Positions 8,363 through 17,058 of a stretch of DNA of 64,000 nt are shown piece after piece. The notes beneath the pieces were generated by a model, which saw only the letters and a list, made by a program, of their open reading frames with translations, did not search any database and was not told the origin of the DNA. Each line of letters starts with the position of its first letter. Position 1 is the stretch's first letter. This DNA comes from Erysipelothrix rhusiopathiae. Its GTDB lineage: Bacteria > Bacillota_I > Bacilli_A > Erysipelotrichales > Erysipelotrichaceae. Position numbers and translations under genes: made by a program. Location: NCBI RefSeq assembly GCF_900637845.1, contig NZ_LR134439.1, forward strand, positions 1,674,001-1,738,000. The letters are read 5' to 3'.

Positions 8363-9017
8363 AACCAACTCCTCTCAGCGAATTAATCTTAACATTTGAA
8401 TCTTCTAATTTTGTTCTTAATTTAAATATATGAACATCAACAATTCTCGTATCTCCATCGTAATCAAAGTGCCATATTTCAGACAATATTTGATCACGTG
8501 TTAATACTATATTTTCATTCTGTAATAGGTAGATTAACAGGTCAAATTCTTTTTTGGTAAGTTCAACAGGATTTGAACCGACCACTACTGTATGTTGATC
8601 CAAATTAATGACAATATCACCCACTTCAATTCTTCTAAGTTCATGATTCATATCAACTCTGCGTAGGTGTGCTGTAATACGCGCTGAAAGTTCTCGTGGT
8701 GAAAATGGTTTTGACAAGTAATCATCTACACCCGCATCAAACGCTTCGAGAATATCTGCTTCCTCATCTTTTGCAGTCAGCATGATTAAAATGGCTTTTA
8801 ATCCACGGTCACGAAATTTTGCAACAAGTTCAATGCCATCATGGTAAGGAAGCATCCAATCAACAATTATGACATCATACTGTCCCTGCAAAGCCATCTC
8901 AAGACCTTCACGACCATCTTTAGCAGAATAGACATCAAAACCCATCTGCTTTAAATCATAGCGCAACAGGCGACGTATGCCTTCCTCATCTTCGATAATT
9001 AGTATTTTCTTGCTCAC
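8343..9017 (-). CDS. phoB: Phosphate response regulator PhoB/PhoP (OmpR family)
   Basis: A DNA-binding response regulator that controls phosphate-starvation genes. The receiver domain has the acidic pocket IIEDEEG, phospho-acceptor Asp in IIVDWMLPY, Thr in MLTAKD and Lys in SKPFSPREL. The winged-helix output domain is at about 125-222. The start is a GTG at 9017, preceded by AAGGAG at 6-nt spacing, giving 224 residues. It overlaps phoH upstream by 32 nt and phoR downstream by 20 nt. The likely target is the repeat array in front of pstS. Confidence 0.93.
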   Translation of the reverse strand: MSKKILIIEDEEGIRRLLRYDLKQMGFDVYSAKDGREGLEMALQGQYDVIIVDWMLPYHDGIELVAKFRDRGLKAILIMLTAKDEEADILEAFDAGVDDYLSKPFSPRELSARITAHLRRVDMNHELRRIEVGDIVINLDQHTVVVGSNPVELTKKEFDLLIYLLQNENIVLTRDQILSEIWHFDYDGDTRIVDVHIFKLRTKLEDSNVKINSLRGVGYVAKRE

Positions 9018-9969
9018 GACGATCTCCTTCCGCAAACTTCTTAAGAATTTTAATCACCAATGGATGGCGAACCACATCACTGTGTGATAAATTAACAAAG
9101 CGAATTTCGGGAACATCTGATAAATAATCTTGCGCAACACGAAGCCCTGAAGCTTGATGACGCGGAAGATCAATCTGGTCAACATCTCCGGTCACGATCA
9201 TTTTCGAATTGCGACCAAGTCTTGATAAAAACATCATCATTTGTGCTTTTGTCGTATTTTGTGCTTCATCAAGAATAATCATTGCATCATCTAAGGTGCG
9301 GCCACGCATATACGCTAAGGGCGCAATTTCAATAACACCTTTATCCATATAACGTTGAACACGTTCTGGAGAGAGCATATCATCTAATGCGTCATAGAGC
9401 GGTCTTAAGTAAGGATCAATTTTTTCTTTCAGATCACCAGGTAAAAAACCTAAGTTCTCACCCGCTTCAACAGCAGGACGCGTTAAGATAATCTTCTGAA
9501 TTTCACCTTTTCTTAAAAGTTCTACTGCATAGCAAACCGCTAAAAATGTCTTACCCGTTCCTGCTGGTCCAATCGCAAAAGTCAAATCACTTTGTTTAAA
9601 TGCGTCGATGAATACCTTTTGACCTAAAGTTTTAGGTCTAATTGGCTTACCGGTAAAAGACCGCGTTAAAACTTCATCCATCATTTCAATAAAACGATCT
9701 GTTTGATTTAAACGCACAACATCAAACAAATACTCAAATTCTTGAACATCCAAACGCTCATAGCGTTTAATAACTGAGGCTGCAAGGCGAATAAATGTGA
9801 CGGTGTTATTTACGTTCACTTCAGATCCATCAATGGAAAGATAAGCGTCCCGTCCATGAATATTTACTTCATAATTTTTTTCAATGTGACGAATATTTTT
9901 ATTCTCAATACCGACGAGTTGTTGGAGTGAGATTTCAAGTTCATTTAAATTAACTGTTTGAGTTACCAA
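8986..9969 (-). CDS. phoH: PhoH-family P-loop ATPase
   Basis: A cytoplasmic ATPase of the PhoH family, associated with phosphate starvation and RNA metabolism; its exact reaction is not settled. Of 327 residues the core holds Walker A GPAGTGKT (about 135), Walker B IILDEAQN and the sensor segment MIVTGDVDQIDLP. The N-terminal ~110 residues resemble the usual KH-like extension. The start is a TTG at 9969 with GGAGG 7 nt upstream; there is no better ATG. It heads the phoH-phoB-phoR operon, whereas in many Firmicutes phoH lies next to ybeY. Confidence 0.92.
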   Translation of the reverse strand: MVTQTVNLNELEISLQQLVGIENKNIRHIEKNYEVNIHGRDAYLSIDGSEVNVNNTVTFIRLAASVIKRYERLDVQEFEYLFDVVRLNQTDRFIEMMDEVLTRSFTGKPIRPKTLGQKVFIDAFKQSDLTFAIGPAGTGKTFLAVCYAVELLRKGEIQKIILTRPAVEAGENLGFLPGDLKEKIDPYLRPLYDALDDMLSPERVQRYMDKGVIEIAPLAYMRGRTLDDAMIILDEAQNTTKAQMMMFLSRLGRNSKMIVTGDVDQIDLPRHQASGLRVAQDYLSDVPEIRFVNLSHSDVVRHPLVIKILKKFAEGDRREQENTNYRR

Positions 9970-9991
9970 GAGTAGTCCTCCTTATGTATTA

Positions 9992-10019
9992 ATCATATCG
10001 CAAATTTAAAAACATGCAA
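9992..10019 (-). promoter_or_regulatory. Promoter of phoH-phoB-phoR
   Basis: Minus strand: -35 TTGCAT (10014-10019), 16-nt spacer, -10 TATGAT (9992-9997). The -10 ends 23 nt from the TTG start. It lies just downstream of the rpsU terminator. Confidence 0.65.
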
Positions 10020-10020
10020 T

Positions 10021-10043
10021 AAAAAAGAAGCGCTTTGCGCTTC
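10021..10043 (-). terminator. Terminator of rpsU
   Basis: Minus strand: GAAGCGC / GCGCTTC 7-bp stem with a 3-nt loop followed by six T, just after the rpsU stop codon. Confidence 0.9.
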
Positions 10044-10050
10044 TGATTTG

Positions 10051-10236
10051 TTATCTACGTTTTTTACGGCGTGCTTTTTGAGCAGCTTCCGACTTCAATT
10101 TGCGTCGTACGCCAGGTTTTACATAAAACTCTCTTTTGCGAGCCTCAGCAAGGGTACCATTACGAGATACTTGACGTTTGAATCTGCGTAATGCGTCATC
10201 CAAACCTTCGTTCTCTTTTACTACAATTCTCGACAT
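10051..10236 (-). CDS. rpsU: 30S ribosomal protein S21
   Basis: A small basic protein of the 30S subunit, 61 residues. It begins [20 protein letters not shown], the conserved S21 start, and ends in a Lys/Arg-rich tail (QKARRKKRR). The ATG at 10236 has an ideal AGGGAGG Shine-Dalgarno; the open frame runs 27 nt further upstream but that part is not S21-like. It is monocistronic, with its own promoter and terminator. Confidence 0.97.
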   Translation of the reverse strand: MSRIVVKENEGLDDALRRFKRQVSRNGTLAEARKREFYVKPGVRRKLKSEAAQKARRKKRR

Positions 10237-10267
10237 GACTAACCTCCCTTCTGATGCAAGCAAATTA

Positions 10268-10295
10268 ATTATAACACTTCATCAATCAAAATCAA
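10268..10295 (-). promoter_or_regulatory. Promoter of rpsU
   Basis: Minus strand: -35 TTGATT (10290-10295), 16-nt spacer, -10 TATAAT (10268-10273), 31 nt before the rpsU ATG. Confidence 0.75.
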
Positions 10296-10424
10296 GTATA
10301 TAATTAGGATTTTTTCGATATATTGCTAATATATTGCTTAAACGGTAAAAACCTAGTGTATAAGCACCCTCACACTCACGTTTTGGGACAATTTAATCGA
10401 TCTATCATCCTAATTAAGCATTCT

Positions 10425-11852
10425 TTATGCTGACTTTTTACGACGATTTGTTGTTTTTTGTTCTTGATTTTTTGTTCGTGTACGACTTCCACTTGGCTTC
10501 TTGCCGTTTTGAGATTGTTTCTTTGCTTTCTTCGAAGCATGATTACTCCAATCATAAGGGCCATTGAGTTCTTTTTCTTTTTTCTTAGGTTTTCCTTTTG
10601 ATTTGGAATCTTTTTGTTTCATCGGTTTTTTCTTAGTTTTGGATTCTTCTGCTTTAATACGTTCTAACTTAGCTTTTTTCTTTTTACTGATTTTCCCATC
10701 CTTGATTGTTTTATCAAGTAAAGGATAGTTATGTGACTTAATTACAGGAACACGCATCTGAATCACATGTTCAATATCTTTAAGTAATGGAATCTCTTCA
10801 AAATTACAGAATGAAATCGCTGCGCCACTAAAACCTGCACGACCTGTTCGACCAATTCGATGCACATATGTTTCAGGAACTTCTGGCAATTCATAATTCA
10901 CAACATATTTTAATTCATTAATATCAATACCACGCGCCGCAATATCTGTTGCGACCATTACATTAATCGTACCATCTTTAAATCCACTCAGAGCACGTTG
11001 ACGTGCCCCTTGTGACTTATCGCCATGGATTGCGACTGCATTGATGTTACTACGGCATAAATCACGTGCCACACGGTCTGCACCACGTTTTGTACGTGTA
11101 AAGACAAGAACAGAATCAAAAGACTTGTTCTCTAAAACATCAATCAGAAGTTGAGTCTTATTACGTTGATCTACATAATAAACACTTTGCTCTACTGTTT
11201 CAACTGTAGAAGATACAGGTGTAACTGCGACTGTAGTAGGATTATTTAAAAGCATCTCCGCAATACTTGAAATTTCTGATGGCATTGTTGCAGAGAAAAG
11301 AAGTGTTTGCTTCTTTTTAGGAAGTTTTTTAATAATGCGTTTCACATCATTAATAAATCCCATATCCAACATGCGATCCGCTTCATCGAGAATAAAAATC
11401 TCAATCTGCGATAAGTCAATATAACCTTGACTCATCAAATCCTCAAGACGACCGGGAGTCGCAATCAATGTGTCAACACCGTTACGAAGTGCTTTAACTT
11501 GGTAGCGTTGCGCAACACCACCAAAAACTACTGTTGAACGTAAATCCATATACTTACCATACATTTCAAAATTTTCTTGAATTTGAATGGCAAGTTCACG
11601 AGTGGGCGTGAGTACAAGTGCACGTATTTTACGTTTTCCATTACGATCAAATGCTTTCTCTTTTAAATTTTGTAACGTTGGTACCGCAAAAGCAGCAGTC
11701 TTTCCTGTACCTGTTTGAGCGAGTCCAATTAAATCGTTATGTTTTAATAAAGTTGGAATTGCTTGTTCCTGAATCGGTGTAGGTTTTTCATAACCTTGTT
11801 CCGTTAACGCTTGTAAAATTTTCTCATTGATACCTAAATCTTTAAATTCCAT
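10425..11852 (-). CDS. DEAD-box ATP-dependent RNA helicase
   Basis: Unwinds RNA duplexes, probably in ribosome assembly, mRNA decay or cold growth. Motifs in order: Q-motif YEKPTPIQEQAIP, I AQTGTGKT, Ia PTRELA, GG, II DEAD, III SAT, then VFTRTK, ATDIAARGIDI and VI HRIGRTGRAG. The ~340-residue core is followed by a ~110-residue Lys/Arg/Ser-rich low-complexity tail, likely an RNA-binding extension as in CshA/RhlE-type proteins. I cannot tell which orthologue it is. It is a single gene between rpsU and the divergent ABC pair. Confidence 0.93.
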   Translation of the reverse strand: MEFKDLGINEKILQALTEQGYEKPTPIQEQAIPTLLKHNDLIGLAQTGTGKTAAFAVPTLQNLKEKAFDRNGKRKIRALVLTPTRELAIQIQENFEMYGKYMDLRSTVVFGGVAQRYQVKALRNGVDTLIATPGRLEDLMSQGYIDLSQIEIFILDEADRMLDMGFINDVKRIIKKLPKKKQTLLFSATMPSEISSIAEMLLNNPTTVAVTPVSSTVETVEQSVYYVDQRNKTQLLIDVLENKSFDSVLVFTRTKRGADRVARDLCRSNINAVAIHGDKSQGARQRALSGFKDGTINVMVATDIAARGIDINELKYVVNYELPEVPETYVHRIGRTGRAGFSGAAISFCNFEEIPLLKDIEHVIQMRVPVIKSHNYPLLDKTIKDGKISKKKKAKLERIKAEESKTKKKPMKQKDSKSKGKPKKKEKELNGPYDWSNHASKKAKKQSQNGKKPSGSRTRTKNQEQKTTNRRKKSA

Positions 11853-11884
11853 ATAATTACTCCTTAAATTCTTTTATACATTTT

Positions 11885-11903
11885 GTGTTCATAATCAGAA
11901 CAC
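11885..11903 (-). promoter_or_regulatory. Inverted repeat in helicase 5' UTR
   Basis: Perfect 6-bp inverted repeat GTGTTC-N7-GAACAC, starting about 4 nt after the predicted transcription start and 33 nt before the ATG. It could be an operator or an mRNA 5' hairpin. Confidence 0.45.
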
Positions 11904-11913
11904 CAACCGTTTA

Positions 11914-11942
11914 ATCTTATAGTTTTATGAGCCCAATGTAAA
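11914..11942 (-). promoter_or_regulatory. Promoter of the DEAD-box helicase gene
   Basis: Minus strand: -35 TTTACA (11937-11942), 17-nt spacer, -10 TAAGAT (11914-11919). This implies a 5' UTR of about 55 nt. Confidence 0.65.
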
Positions 11943-12016
11943 CAAAAATAAATTAATGTGCTGTTTTACTTTAATTTCCCTCTATTTAAGCTATGATAAT
12001 TCTACGGAGGCATTTT

Positions 12017-12652
12017 ATGATTGAACTAACAAACATTAATTTTAAAGATATACTGCATTACCCAACAATTAGAATTGTTGAAGGCGAAACAACATTTATA
12101 ACAGGGCCATCAGGTTCTGGTAAATCAACACTCCTAAAACTCATCAACGGAACCGTTGATCCCAAGGATGGAATCATTTCATTGGATGGCGTGAAAATCG
12201 AGGATTATAATCGCATTGAGTTGCGTAGAGACTATATTTTATGCGATCAATCTGTTTTTTTATACGACCAAAGCGTACGTGATAATTTTCATTCTTTCTA
12301 CAATTTAAGAGAGGAATCTCTCCTAACAGATTCTCAAATCAAAAACTTTCTAGAACTATCGTGCTCTAGTGCACACCTTGATGATTCTGTAATTTCTATG
12401 TCTGGCGGTGAACGTCAGAGAATTTACATCGCTCTTTGTTTATCTTTAGCGCGAAAGGCAATCATGTTTGATGAACCCACTTCCGCTCTTGATGATGTGA
12501 CTGCGGACACTTTGTTAAAGAACATAAAAACGTACTGCATTCAAAACCACCTTGACCTCATTATTGTGAGTCACAATTCAGCGTTAAGTGAGAAATACGC
12601 CGATAATTTAGTCATCATTTCAAATTTGAAGGAGGATAATTCTCATGAATAG
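12017..12652 (+). CDS. fetA: ABC transporter ATP-binding protein (FetA/YbbL-type)
   Basis: The ATPase partner of the membrane protein encoded next. The 211 residues carry Walker A GPSGSGKST, signature MSGGERQRI, Walker [14 protein letters not shown] and switch His IIVSHNS. The ATG at 12017 is preceded by GGAGG at 6-nt spacing, so the 24 nt of open frame before it are not coding. It overlaps the permease gene by 8 nt. The pair matches the E. coli FetAB/YbbLM family, linked there to iron homeostasis. The substrate here is not shown by the sequence. Confidence 0.85.
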   Translation: MIELTNINFKDILHYPTIRIVEGETTFITGPSGSGKSTLLKLINGTVDPKDGIISLDGVKIEDYNRIELRRDYILCDQSVFLYDQSVRDNFHSFYNLREESLLTDSQIKNFLELSCSSAHLDDSVISMSGGERQRIYIALCLSLARKAIMFDEPTSALDDVTADTLLKNIKTYCIQNHLDLIIVSHNSALSEKYADNLVIISNLKEDNSHE

Positions 12653-13427
12653 CGGAATCATTGAATTAAGCATTGTTCAATTCAGTTTAATATATCTGTT
12701 ACTGTTGATTGTATTATTTATCATGAAACGGGCAAATATAAGTCAGACACGTCTCTTATTTACCGCAAGTATCAAGATGTCGGTTCAATTATACTTATCA
12801 GGTCTTATCTTAACGTACATCTTTGGAAACCCACACCCCCTCTTTGTGGTTCTTTATTTAACTTCGATGGTTCTCTTTTCAACTTTTAGAATATTAAAGA
12901 AAAACCCCCGATTAAATCCCCAATTTAAGCGTGTTATCTTTTTATGTCTTATGGCTTCGGGTCTCTTTGTCGTTGCATTTTTTGTAGGGATTATTGTAAG
13001 AACAAGTATCTTCAACCCTCAATATGCCATTCCAGTAGGAGGAATGATCATTGGTAATGCCATGAATGGATTGAGTTTAGGAATCAAAACACTTACTGAT
13101 ACACTTGATCTTGAACGCAATAAAGTTGAAACCTTATTAAACTTAGGAGTCACACCTAAAAGGATTATGATTCCATTCGTCAATCAATCGTTAGAAATGG
13201 CACTTTTACCCACTCTTAATAATATGTTGAATATGGGCATTATTTCGCTACCCGGAATGATGACGGGACAAATCATATCGGGAACGCCTCCCCTAACTGC
13301 CATTATGTATCAAACAGCAATTATGATTGCGATCACAACAGGTGTCGCTCTCACAACATTTACTTCACTTTCAATCGGTTATCGTACGCTAATAAGTGAA
13401 AACGAACAGATTAATTGGTATCAATAA
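12645..13427 (+). CDS. fetB: ABC permease, UPF0014/FetB family
   Basis: A membrane protein of 260 residues with about seven hydrophobic segments. It carries the UPF0014 features PVGGMIIGNAMNGLSLG and LGVTPKRIMIPFVNQSLE, then LPGMMTGQIISGTPPLTAIMY. It pairs with the preceding ATPase through an 8-nt overlap and a GGAGG site. The plus-strand pair is an isolated two-gene operon between minus-strand genes. It ends in a bidirectional terminator. Confidence 0.87.
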   Translation: MNSGIIELSIVQFSLIYLLLLIVLFIMKRANISQTRLLFTASIKMSVQLYLSGLILTYIFGNPHPLFVVLYLTSMVLFSTFRILKKNPRLNPQFKRVIFLCLMASGLFVVAFFVGIIVRTSIFNPQYAIPVGGMIIGNAMNGLSLGIKTLTDTLDLERNKVETLLNLGVTPKRIMIPFVNQSLEMALLPTLNNMLNMGIISLPGMMTGQIISGTPPLTAIMYQTAIMIAITTGVALTTFTSLSIGYRTLISENEQINWYQ

Positions 13428-13496
13428 AAAAAAAGGTGTTTTCAGCCTTTACTTCAAACGTATTGAATACATTTGAAGGGCTGAAACACCTTTTTT
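13428..13496. terminator. Bidirectional terminator between fetB and deoC
   Basis: A long imperfect hairpin, A8-GGTGTTTTCAGCC ... GGCTGAAACACC-T7, with an inner near-palindrome (TTCAAACGTATTGAATACATTTGAA). A tracts on one side and T tracts on the other allow it to stop transcription from both convergent genes. Confidence 0.9.
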
Positions 13497-14158
13497 TAGT
13501 AATCGGATTGACTTACTTCGTTTTTAACCAATGCAACACCGGATGATGTACCGATTCGTGTAGCGCCTGCTTCGATCATCGATTCCATATCTTCTTGACT
13601 TCGAACACCACCAGAAGCCTTTACAGAAGCTTGATTTTTAACTGTATCTTTCATCAGTTTAACAGCTTCAAACGTTGCACCACCTGTACTGAATCCTGTT
13701 GATGTCTTAACAAAGTCAGCACCAGCAGCAACAGCAAGTTCACAAACCTTAACGATTTCGTCATCTTCTAAAAGACATGTTTCAATAATCACTTTAAGGA
13801 TGTTTTCACCACATGCGTCTTTAATTGAACGAATTTCATTTTCGATTAAATCGTATTTTTTGTCTTTTAAAGCACTTACGTTGATAACCATGTCAATCTC
13901 ATCCGCACCGTTTTCAAGAGCGTTTTTAGTTTCGAAAACTTTTACTTCAGTTGTATTTGCACCTAATGGAAAACCGATTACAGTACATACTTTAACATCA
14001 GTACCACTTAGAAGTTCATTACAAAGTGAAACAAATCCCGGATTAATGCACACACTCATAAAATCGTATTCTTTTGCCTCATCACATAAAACACGAATTT
14101 GCGCTTCTGTAGCATTTTGCTTCAACAGCGTATGATCAATATATTTACTTAATTTCAT
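13496..14158 (-). CDS. deoC: Deoxyribose-phosphate aldolase
   Basis: Cleaves 2-deoxyribose 5-phosphate to acetaldehyde and glyceraldehyde 3-phosphate, the last step of deoxynucleoside catabolism. The 220 residues include the Schiff-base Lys in [16 protein letters not shown], and [17 protein letters not shown] with a catalytic Asp. The start at 14158 ([12 protein letters not shown]) follows GGAGG and overlaps murE by 14 nt. It acts downstream of the pdp product encoded 5 kb upstream in the same run. It is the last gene before the terminator. Confidence 0.96.
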   Translation of the reverse strand: MKLSKYIDHTLLKQNATEAQIRVLCDEAKEYDFMSVCINPGFVSLCNELLSGTDVKVCTVIGFPLGANTTEVKVFETKNALENGADEIDMVINVSALKDKKYDLIENEIRSIKDACGENILKVIIETCLLEDDEIVKVCELAVAAGADFVKTSTGFSTGGATFEAVKLMKDTVKNQASVKASGGVRSQEDMESMIEAGATRIGTSSGVALVKNEVSQSDY

Positions 14159-15611
14159 TTTCTTTTCCTCCGTATAGTTTATCAAGGATCAGTGATGCAC
14201 ATACTTCGTCACCCATCCACGTTTCTTTTGAACCTTGCTCACGATAGATAAATTTTTCTTCACCTTTACCGATTAGAACAACCGTATCACCTGGCAGGGC
14301 CATTTTTAAAGCTTTTTCAATTGCGTCTGTACGATTGGGCACAAACTCATAATTGTTGGATTCAATCCCTGTAATAATATCTTGTGTAATATCCACAACA
14401 CGCTCGTCTCGATTATCATGCTCTGTAATAATTACGTGATCACAATACATCGAAGCGACACGGCCCATTATCGGTCTTTTTGCTGTATCTCTCCCACCTG
14501 CTGCACCGAATACAGTAATTAAACGTGCACCTTCATCTTGTGTCGAACGTACAAATTCATAAACATTTTTCATGCTGTCTGGTGCATGTCCAAAATCAAC
14601 AATTACTCTAAATGGTTGTCCCTTGTTAACCATTGTTTGGCGACCATCGACGTGCTCAATATCTTTAAGCTCAGGAATTATTTTTTCGAGAGCATAACCA
14701 CGTTGATGTAGAATTGCGATGACATTAAGCATGTTGTATACATTAAATATCGCTACAAAATTTGTGACAACAGGATAGGTTTTTCCTTCATGAATCAGTG
14801 TGAATTCGGTAAAGTCTTCATGTAATACAATATCCTTTGCACGATAATGTGCCTTCGGATTGTCGACTCCATATGTTACAACATTTGAATAATCTTGATT
14901 TTGAAGTATTTCACCATATTCATTATCAATATTTAGAACCATAAATCCAGACGGTTTTAAATTATCAAAAAGCATTTTCTTCGCCTCAAAATAATTTTCC
15001 ATTGTTTTATGATAATCAAGATGATCATGCGTTAGGTTGGTAAAGGATGCATTATCGAAATCGATTGATTCAACTCTTCTTAATGCAAGTCCTTGACTTG
15101 ATACTTCAAGGCAAACTTCTTCAACACCTTCTAATCGCATATCCTGAAGGTATGATTGCAACTCTACAATATCCGGTGTTGTTAATGAAGGAGCGAATTT
15201 ATGTTCGTTATACTCTACAGAGATTGTACCAATATAGCCCGCATTTACACCAAATCTTCTCAGAATGTTGCGAACTGTAAGCATCGTCGTACTTTTTCCA
15301 TTCGTTCCTGTTATTCCATAAACATACATATTTGTTGATGGACTGTTATAGAATACATCCGTTACACGATGCAATTCAGTCATCACATCATCGACGCGAA
15401 TATATACAATTCCTTCGATTACATCAATATCATCCGAGTGGACTACCGCTACCGCACCATTTTCAACTGCTTGTTTCGCAAACTGATGACCATCAACAGT
15501 TAAGCCTTTTAAACAGAAGAACATGCCGTTTTTAACACGATCACGAGAATCAAGAACCAAATGATCAATGTCACAATCCAATTCTGTGTTCACAAGTTTA
15601 TTCAATTTCAT
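14145..15611 (-). CDS. murE: UDP-MurNAc-tripeptide synthetase MurE
   Basis: Adds the third amino acid to UDP-MurNAc-dipeptide in peptidoglycan synthesis. In 488 residues it has the N-terminal MurE domain, the ATP loop [10 protein letters not shown] (about 99-108), the [17 protein letters not shown] segment typical of MurE, and the Mur C-terminal domain. At the amino-acid selectivity loop, where meso-DAP ligases have DNPR and Staphylococcus Lys ligase has DNPA, this protein reads T396-E-H-D-N-R401 with the Pro absent. Substrate choice therefore cannot be read from the motif; Lys or another amino acid is possible. An AGGAG site precedes the ATG. Confidence 0.9.
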   Translation of the reverse strand: MKLNKLVNTELDCDIDHLVLDSRDRVKNGMFFCLKGLTVDGHQFAKQAVENGAVAVVHSDDIDVIEGIVYIRVDDVMTELHRVTDVFYNSPSTNMYVYGITGTNGKSTTMLTVRNILRRFGVNAGYIGTISVEYNEHKFAPSLTTPDIVELQSYLQDMRLEGVEEVCLEVSSQGLALRRVESIDFDNASFTNLTHDHLDYHKTMENYFEAKKMLFDNLKPSGFMVLNIDNEYGEILQNQDYSNVVTYGVDNPKAHYRAKDIVLHEDFTEFTLIHEGKTYPVVTNFVAIFNVYNMLNVIAILHQRGYALEKIIPELKDIEHVDGRQTMVNKGQPFRVIVDFGHAPDSMKNVYEFVRSTQDEGARLITVFGAAGGRDTAKRPIMGRVASMYCDHVIITEHDNRDERVVDITQDIITGIESNNYEFVPNRTDAIEKALKMALPGDTVVLIGKGEEKFIYREQGSKETWMGDEVCASLILDKLYGGKENEIK

Positions 15612-15613
15612 AC

Positions 15614-16360
15614 TTATCTCCTACTCTTTTTTTCTGCTTTAACGCGTTGTTTATTAATTTTCTTAATGCAGCGCGGTTTGATAAGTTCATTTTCAATACA
15701 ATAATCTAATAATGCTTTTTCATCTGAATTTAATATTAAATCTGCAAGTTCTTTAATGTGTTCGGATTCAAGTTTTTTTTCCGTCCATAGAGGATATGAT
15801 TCGCATTCCGTCAAATTGTATCGATAAAAAATATTTATATCTTCTCGATACAATACAATATCGGATGTGCTTTGTGCGATACATCGACCTGAACTCATAT
15901 TTGCGATAAAGGGCTGTAATCCATACGTATCGATTGGAATCAAACGATCTTGAAAGTCATTATATAATTTAAAGTATTGTGGTAACTCCAAAATCGCGGT
16001 TTCACGATCATACAAGGTATTCAACAATCCATCAAAAATAGGAATGTATACTCTGTTTTCATTTTCGACTTGGAATACTTTCAATTTTGATTTGATTGGG
16101 GCGATGTCACACTGAACGATAAAGTTTCGTTCTTTGAAAAGTAAATTATCCCACATATCCAGATGCTCATTCCGAATTCGCTCAAACTCTGTTTCGAATG
16201 TTTTCTTAGTCTCTAAACTATGCTTAAAAACATCAAGTTTTAAAAGATCAAAATCAGATTTTGGATTAAGCCCTAAATTATACATCTTATTCATATCCAT
16301 CAACATCTTGATTTCTTTTTTAGAACGCTTCTGGTCATGATATTTTTTTAGTATATTCAC
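15614..16360 (-). CDS. Protein of unknown function
   Basis: I do not recognise this 248-residue protein. It is soluble, with no signal peptide or TM segment. Both ends are Lys/Arg-rich, and the middle is mixed alpha/beta with many aromatic residues. It has a segment PFIANMSSGRCIAQSTSD with the only notable Ser/Gly/Cys cluster. The start is GTG at 16360, overlapping the rsmE stop by 4 nt and preceded by AGGTGA. It ends 2 nt before murE. Tight coupling to rsmE and murE shows it is a real, co-expressed gene. Confidence 0.8.
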   Translation of the reverse strand: MNILKKYHDQKRSKKEIKMLMDMNKMYNLGLNPKSDFDLLKLDVFKHSLETKKTFETEFERIRNEHLDMWDNLLFKERNFIVQCDIAPIKSKLKVFQVENENRVYIPIFDGLLNTLYDRETAILELPQYFKLYNDFQDRLIPIDTYGLQPFIANMSSGRCIAQSTSDIVLYREDINIFYRYNLTECESYPLWTEKKLESEHIKELADLILNSDEKALLDYCIENELIKPRCIKKINKQRVKAEKKSRR

Positions 16361-17058
16361 TTTATCACCTCACACGCCGATACAATATTACAAATATAGA
16401 TACTTGCTGTCTCAGCTCTAAGAACATTGTCTCCAAGGCTCACTTGACGATATCCCATTGCTTCAAATTTACTGCGTTCGTCATTACTAAAACCGCCTTC
16501 GGGTCCTACAAGTACCGTGATAGACTTTGTATCTTCCCGAACTGTATGAATCAAATGCGCTTCATCTCCTATATCCGCATAAAGATTTAAATCGGATTGA
16601 TATTGAGGTAAATCATCAAGTGTTGCGATTCCTTTAACGGGTACTTCATACTGTCGGTAAGATTGTTCCGACGCTTCCTTCGCAATGAGGTTGAGGCGTT
16701 CCATTTTACGATCTGATCTTTTCCCAAAATCACGTACAACCCCATGTTGACTTTGGTAAAGAATAATTTCATCTACACCGCACTCGCATGCTTTTTGAAT
16801 CATCCACTCGAGGCGTTCTGATCGAATTAATGAAGCGACAATTCGCAATCTAAATTTTTTCTCGTTCCATTCAATTGGTTCTTTAACTGTTAGATGTGTG
16901 AGCGTATCATCCGTAAATGAAGCGATCACACCATTACCACGATGATCTACAAGTCGAATCGAATCACCCTCTTGCATTCGAAGTACCTTTCGACATTGAT
17001 GTAATTGATCTGCACTGAGTTGCAAGTCCTCAATTGATTCAATGAAGAATTGTTGCAT
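16357..17058 (-). CDS. rsmE: 16S rRNA (uracil1498-N3)-methyltransferase
   Basis: A SPOUT-class enzyme methylating U1498 of 16S rRNA. In 233 residues it shows an N-terminal PUA-like region (QLHQCRKVLRMQEGDSIRLVD). The knotted SAM site is VLVGPEGGFSNDE, followed by VSLGDNVLRAETA, both diagnostic of RsmE. It overlaps rluB by 1 nt upstream and the unknown gene by 4 nt downstream. Confidence 0.96.
   Translation of the reverse strand: MQQFFIESIEDLQLSADQLHQCRKVLRMQEGDSIRLVDHRGNGVIASFTDDTLTHLTVKEPIEWNEKKFRLRIVASLIRSERLEWMIQKACECGVDEIILYQSQHGVVRDFGKRSDRKMERLNLIAKEASEQSYRQYEVPVKGIATLDDLPQYQSDLNLYADIGDEAHLIHTVREDTKSITVLVGPEGGFSNDERSKFEAMGYRQVSLGDNVLRAETASIYICNIVSACEVIK

Noticed and set aside
10264-10424. 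Gene or terminator between rpsU and the helicase
   Set aside because: No ORF with a ribosome site and no convincing stem with a T-run; only the rpsU promoter is supported.
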